From the NCBI GenBank assembly GCA_964642815.1, contig CAZXSA010000015.1, positions 1 through 36,561 of the forward strand: a stretch of 36,561 nucleotides of DNA, read 5' to 3'. The notes beneath the pieces are model-generated. The model searched no databases, was not told where the DNA came from, and saw nothing but the letters and a program-made list of their open reading frames with translations. The translations under genes and the position numbers were made by a program. Source of the DNA: JAAYCU01 sp964642815 (GTDB taxonomy: Bacteria; Planctomycetota; Phycisphaerae; UBA1845; PWPN01). Shown in pieces: positions 33,783 to 36,561 of this stretch; positions within the stretch are counted from its first letter, which is position 1; each line of letters begins with the position of its first letter.

Positions 33783-34718
33783 ATGTTGACCGCAAAGCAT
33801 TTATGTTGGGTGGGGCTGCTTGTTTGCAGCGGTGCGATGATAAGCGGATGCCGGACAGGCGGAGCGAGTCAGGGGGATGCAGCCGCCGCCTACCGCCCGC
33901 GGGTGGCCGTCCAGTTGTATGTCTGGACGCAGGATCGCGGGCGGCGAAACGTCAAACCGGCCGAAGACCTGGACGCTATTTTTGCGGAAGCGCGGGCGGC
34001 CGGATTTAACGCCGTGGAAGGGATGCTCTCTTGGTTCGATTCCGCCGTGGCGGCCGCCCGCATCGAAGCCTTACTGCGGAAACATGATCTGCGCATGGTC
34101 GGTGTCTACAGCGGTGGCGTATTTCTCGACGAACAAGAGGGGCAGAAAACCATCCAGTCCATTCTCGACCATGTTAGGCTTGTGCAAAATTGCGGCCTGG
34201 AGTTCGTGGACATCAACCCCAACCCCCTGCCCGAAAAGACGGCCAAAACGCCTCAGCAGTTGGCCATTCAGGCGGATATGTTGAATCGACTTGGTCGCCA
34301 GCTCCATGAGCGCGGCCTCAAGCTGCTGATCCATCATCACGACGCGGAGATCATGCACGGGGCAACCGAGTATCGGTATTTACTGACTCACCTGGATCCC
34401 GCCGTGGCCGGGCTGTGCGTGGATACAAACTGGATTTACCGCGGCGGGGCCGATCCACTTACCCTGCTGAAGGAATCCGGCAACCTGGCGAGGGCCTTGC
34501 ACCTGCGTAATAGCGTGGACGGCGTCTGGAGCGAATCCTTCGGGCCGGGAGACATCGATTACCGGCCGATCGCCGAGCATCTGCGCCGCATCAACTTCGA
34601 CGGCTGGCTCATCCTCGAACTGGCCCACGAATCCAAGACGGCCATCACCCGGCCTCTATCGGAAAATGCCCGTATCGGCCGGGAGTATCTTGAATCGATT
34701 TTCCTTCGTGCTCAGTAA
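33783..34718 (+). CDS. lipoprotein sugar phosphate isomerase/epimerase-like TIM barrel
   Basis: A 311-residue protein of the AP-endonuclease-2/xylose-isomerase-like TIM-barrel superfamily. A signal peptide ends in the lipobox ISGC (Cys23), so it is probably lipid-anchored outside the cytoplasm. AAGG six bases before the ATG supports the start. Candidate metal ligands lie in strand ends: Glu in FNAVEGMLSW, HHHDAEIMHG, CVDTNWIYRGG, and the final Glu in LILELAHES. Such exported isomerase-like proteins are abundant in planctomycetes and are thought to act on periplasmic sugars. It lies 200 bp after the large ATPase and may be transcribed separately. Substrate unknown. Confidence 0.82.
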   Translation: MLTAKHLCWVGLLVCSGAMISGCRTGGASQGDAAAAYRPRVAVQLYVWTQDRGRRNVKPAEDLDAIFAEARAAGFNAVEGMLSWFDSAVAAARIEALLRKHDLRMVGVYSGGVFLDEQEGQKTIQSILDHVRLVQNCGLEFVDINPNPLPEKTAKTPQQLAIQADMLNRLGRQLHERGLKLLIHHHDAEIMHGATEYRYLLTHLDPAVAGLCVDTNWIYRGGADPLTLLKESGNLARALHLRNSVDGVWSESFGPGDIDYRPIAEHLRRINFDGWLILELAHESKTAITRPLSENARIGREYLESIFLRAQ

Positions 34719-34739
34719 GGATAAGGGATACCGGCCGTC

Positions 34740-35177
34740 TTATGATGTGACGATCTCCGGCGGCCGTTCCATGCCGACGCACTCGGCCAGGTAGGCGGCC
34801 AGCTCTTCAAGCTCCACGCGGGCGTGCTGATCGACGGAAGTCTGCACTTCCGGCTTCAACTCAGGTACGTTGGACGGCAGATGGACTTGATATTCGATAT
34901 GCACGGCGTACTTTTCCGGCGATGGGCGAACCAGCACGCGCACGATCACCGGCCAATGCTCGAAGCGGCCAGGCACCAGCCGATCGGGCACATAAGGCCC
35001 GAGGACCACATACGCCCGCTTCCACAAACCCCGACGAAACTCCAGCTTGTAACGCTCCCGCGTCGTGCAGGTATAATCGCCTTTCGGATAGGCCGAGAAA
35101 AAAGCCTCCAACACCGCGACGATCTTGTCGTACGGCGGCACATCGATCCGGTATGGCCACTTGTAGCTTTTACTCAT
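34740..35177 (-). CDS. hypothetical protein, 145 residues
   Basis: I do not recognise a family. The sequence is compact and looks like a real soluble alpha/beta protein (MSKSYKWPYRIDVPPYDKIV, VLEAFFSAYPKGDYTCTTRE, FEHWPVIVRVLVRPSPEKYAV) with no signal peptide or membrane segment. It ends with a helical, acidic C-terminus. The ribosome site is weak. It lies 21 bp from the convergent isomerase gene and 150 bp downstream of serA on the same strand. Confidence 0.55.
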   Translation of the reverse strand: MSKSYKWPYRIDVPPYDKIVAVLEAFFSAYPKGDYTCTTRERYKLEFRRGLWKRAYVVLGPYVPDRLVPGRFEHWPVIVRVLVRPSPEKYAVHIEYQVHLPSNVPELKPEVQTSVDQHARVELEELAAYLAECVGMERPPEIVTS

Positions 35178-35327
35178 AAGCCCCGGTCATTCCTCAAAAG
35201 AAGGCATCATCAATCAACAGGAGGTATCGCCGGCCGACACCGGACAGGTCGATAGTATAGACCCGGACGGAATCGCCGAAAAGCACGGGAATGAGTAAGC
35301 CCTTGAATAACCGGTACATCGCTCGGA

Positions 35328-36561
35328 TTACAAACTGATTTTCCGTACAAGAGTAATGTGCGGCTGAGCGCGGAGCTCGGCCACCACCTCATCGGGCACG
35401 CCCTTGCCCACCCGGATCAGGAACATGGACCGCTTCTTCTCCGTGCTGTGGGAAAACTCGAAGCGGCTGATCAGGATGCGATGCTGGTCCAGGATGGTCG
35501 AGATGCCGCTGACCACGCCGAGGCGGTCATGACTGCTGATGGCCAGGAACGTGCCCTCGGGGACGACCTCGAAGGGGAAATCATCGACCAAGGCGATCCG
35601 CGGATGCGGGCCGGGAAAGACCACTCCGCCGATGGTGAAGCGGTGTTTGCCCGCGGTGAAAATGAATTTCACCGCGTTCTCGTACCGCGTGAAACTCGGA
35701 TTCTCCGTGGTGACCACCTGCAGGCCGGCGCTGACCGCTCGCTGATCGGCGTTGACGTAGCTGATGTAATCCATCGAATGCTTGAGATACCCCTTGAGGA
35801 ATGCCAGACGCAGGATCGTACAGTCATGCTGGGCGATGTCCCCACGGTAGGAGATTTCCAATTGCTGAGGCTTGAAGTCCATGAACTGCGCGGCGAAGGA
35901 ACCCAGTTTTTCAAGCAAGACGGCGTAGGAGGTCATCAGGTCGCCTTCGAGCGAGCGAATCTGCGGCATGTTGACCGGGTAATCGACGATCCCGCCGCGC
36001 AGGGCCCGCGGCACCTGCACCGCGATGGTTTCGGCGATACGGACCTGGGCCTCGGGCGTGGAGGCCCCGATGTGCGGGGTCATCACCACGTTGGGCAGTT
36101 CGGCGAAGGGATTCTCGCGGGGCGGCTCGGCCGACCAGGTGTCGATACCGGCGGCGGCCACGTGTCCGCTTTTCAAGGCGTTGAGCAGGGCCTGCTCCTC
36201 GATGATCCCTCCGCGGGCGGCGTTGATCAGGACCACGCCGGGTTTCGTCCGGGCGATGGTTTCGCCGCTGATCATTCCGGTGGTCTCGCGGTTTTTGGGG
36301 ACATGCACGGTGATGATGTCCGACTCGCTTATCAACGTATCGAAGTCGCTCTTTTGAGCGCGATTACGCTCGAAAACCTCGTCAGGGATATAAGGATCGT
36401 AGGCCAGGACACGCATCTCGAATCCGTTGCAGAAACGGGCCACCCGGTGCCCGACGTTGCCCAGCCCGATGATTCCGACAGTCTTGCCCATCAGCTCCGA
36501 CCCGCTAAAACGGTGCCGGTCCCAGCCCAGCCGGCGCATGTTCTCGTGCGCGAGGTTGATC
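35328..36561 (-). CDS. serA: D-3-phosphoglycerate dehydrogenase (5' partial)
   Basis: First step of serine synthesis: NAD-dependent oxidation of 3-phosphoglycerate. The frame is open to the window edge (INLAHEN precedes the first Met), so the N-terminal part of the substrate domain is missing. Visible: the NAD-binding motif IIGLGNVGHRVA, the catalytic Arg in LINAARGGIIEE, Glu in DTWSAEPP and His in TPHIGAST, then an intervening regulatory (ASB-like) domain and a C-terminal ACT domain (FLAISSHDRLGVVSGISTIL, ending FLIRVGKGVPDE...). This is the long type-I form, usually feedback-inhibited by serine. About 410 residues are present of an expected ~530. Confidence 0.93.
   Translation of the reverse strand, partial: INLAHENMRRLGWDRHRFSGSELMGKTVGIIGLGNVGHRVARFCNGFEMRVLAYDPYIPDEVFERNRAQKSDFDTLISESDIITVHVPKNRETTGMISGETIARTKPGVVLINAARGGIIEEQALLNALKSGHVAAAGIDTWSAEPPRENPFAELPNVVMTPHIGASTPEAQVRIAETIAVQVPRALRGGIVDYPVNMPQIRSLEGDLMTSYAVLLEKLGSFAAQFMDFKPQQLEISYRGDIAQHDCTILRLAFLKGYLKHSMDYISYVNADQRAVSAGLQVVTTENPSFTRYENAVKFIFTAGKHRFTIGGVVFPGPHPRIALVDDFPFEVVPEGTFLAISSHDRLGVVSGISTILDQHRILISRFEFSHSTEKKRSMFLIRVGKGVPDEVVAELRAQPHITLVRKISL

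Overview
The window reads as a chromosomal fragment of a GC-rich, Gram-negative-type bacterium, most likely a planctomycete of the Phycisphaerae kind. This is inference. It rests on the mix of exported glycoside hydrolases, a lipoprotein sugar isomerase, a UroD-like protein, SDR and Gfo/Idh/MocA oxidoreductases, and an exosortase-type (XrtA) exopolysaccharide cluster. No rRNA, tRNA, CRISPR array or intact insertion sequence is visible. Both ends cut through genes.

Left part (1-6050): the 3' part of an unusual two-domain protein, GH20-like hexosaminidase followed by a C45-type Ntn hydrolase; a small membrane-anchored NTF2-like protein; a tRNA-dihydrouridine synthase; and, divergently, an exported clan GH-D (alpha-galactosidase-like) hydrolase. 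From 6166 to 11642 on the minus strand lies a tightly overlapping tripartite efflux operon, transcribed as outer-membrane factor, HlyD/MacA adaptor, ABC ATPase, MacB-type permease. Divergent to it is a large exported GH95-like hydrolase (11983-14361) with a 19-bp inverted repeat in its leader.

Middle (14362-19860): a very AT-rich patch with two palindromes precedes a solitary AAA/DUF4143 ATPase. It is followed by a UroD-like protein that diverges from a translationally coupled SDR plus Gfo/Idh/MocA pair, probably carbohydrate or polyol catabolism. About 660 bp without a large gene holds a degenerate CTCCGTG-type repeat and a short ORF with strong initiation signals.

Right part (19861-33581): an exopolysaccharide region. 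A TPR/beta/HEAT exported protein converges on a minus-strand cluster that reads, in transcription order, Wza-like export lipoprotein, Wzz-like chain-length protein, BY-kinase-type ATPase, FemAB-like protein (XrtA-associated type), TIGR03087-type sugar transferase and a second GT4 glycosyltransferase. Divergent from the Wza gene is a 1227-residue ExeA/XrtA-type AAA ATPase whose C-terminal ~900 residues form a long coiled coil built from 56/63-residue (8/9-heptad) repeats. No exosortase or polysaccharide deacetylase is in view. The window ends with a lipoprotein sugar-phosphate isomerase-like TIM barrel, an unknown 145-residue protein and a 5'-truncated D-3-phosphoglycerate dehydrogenase.

All assignments come from reading translated sequence and motifs; no database search was run.
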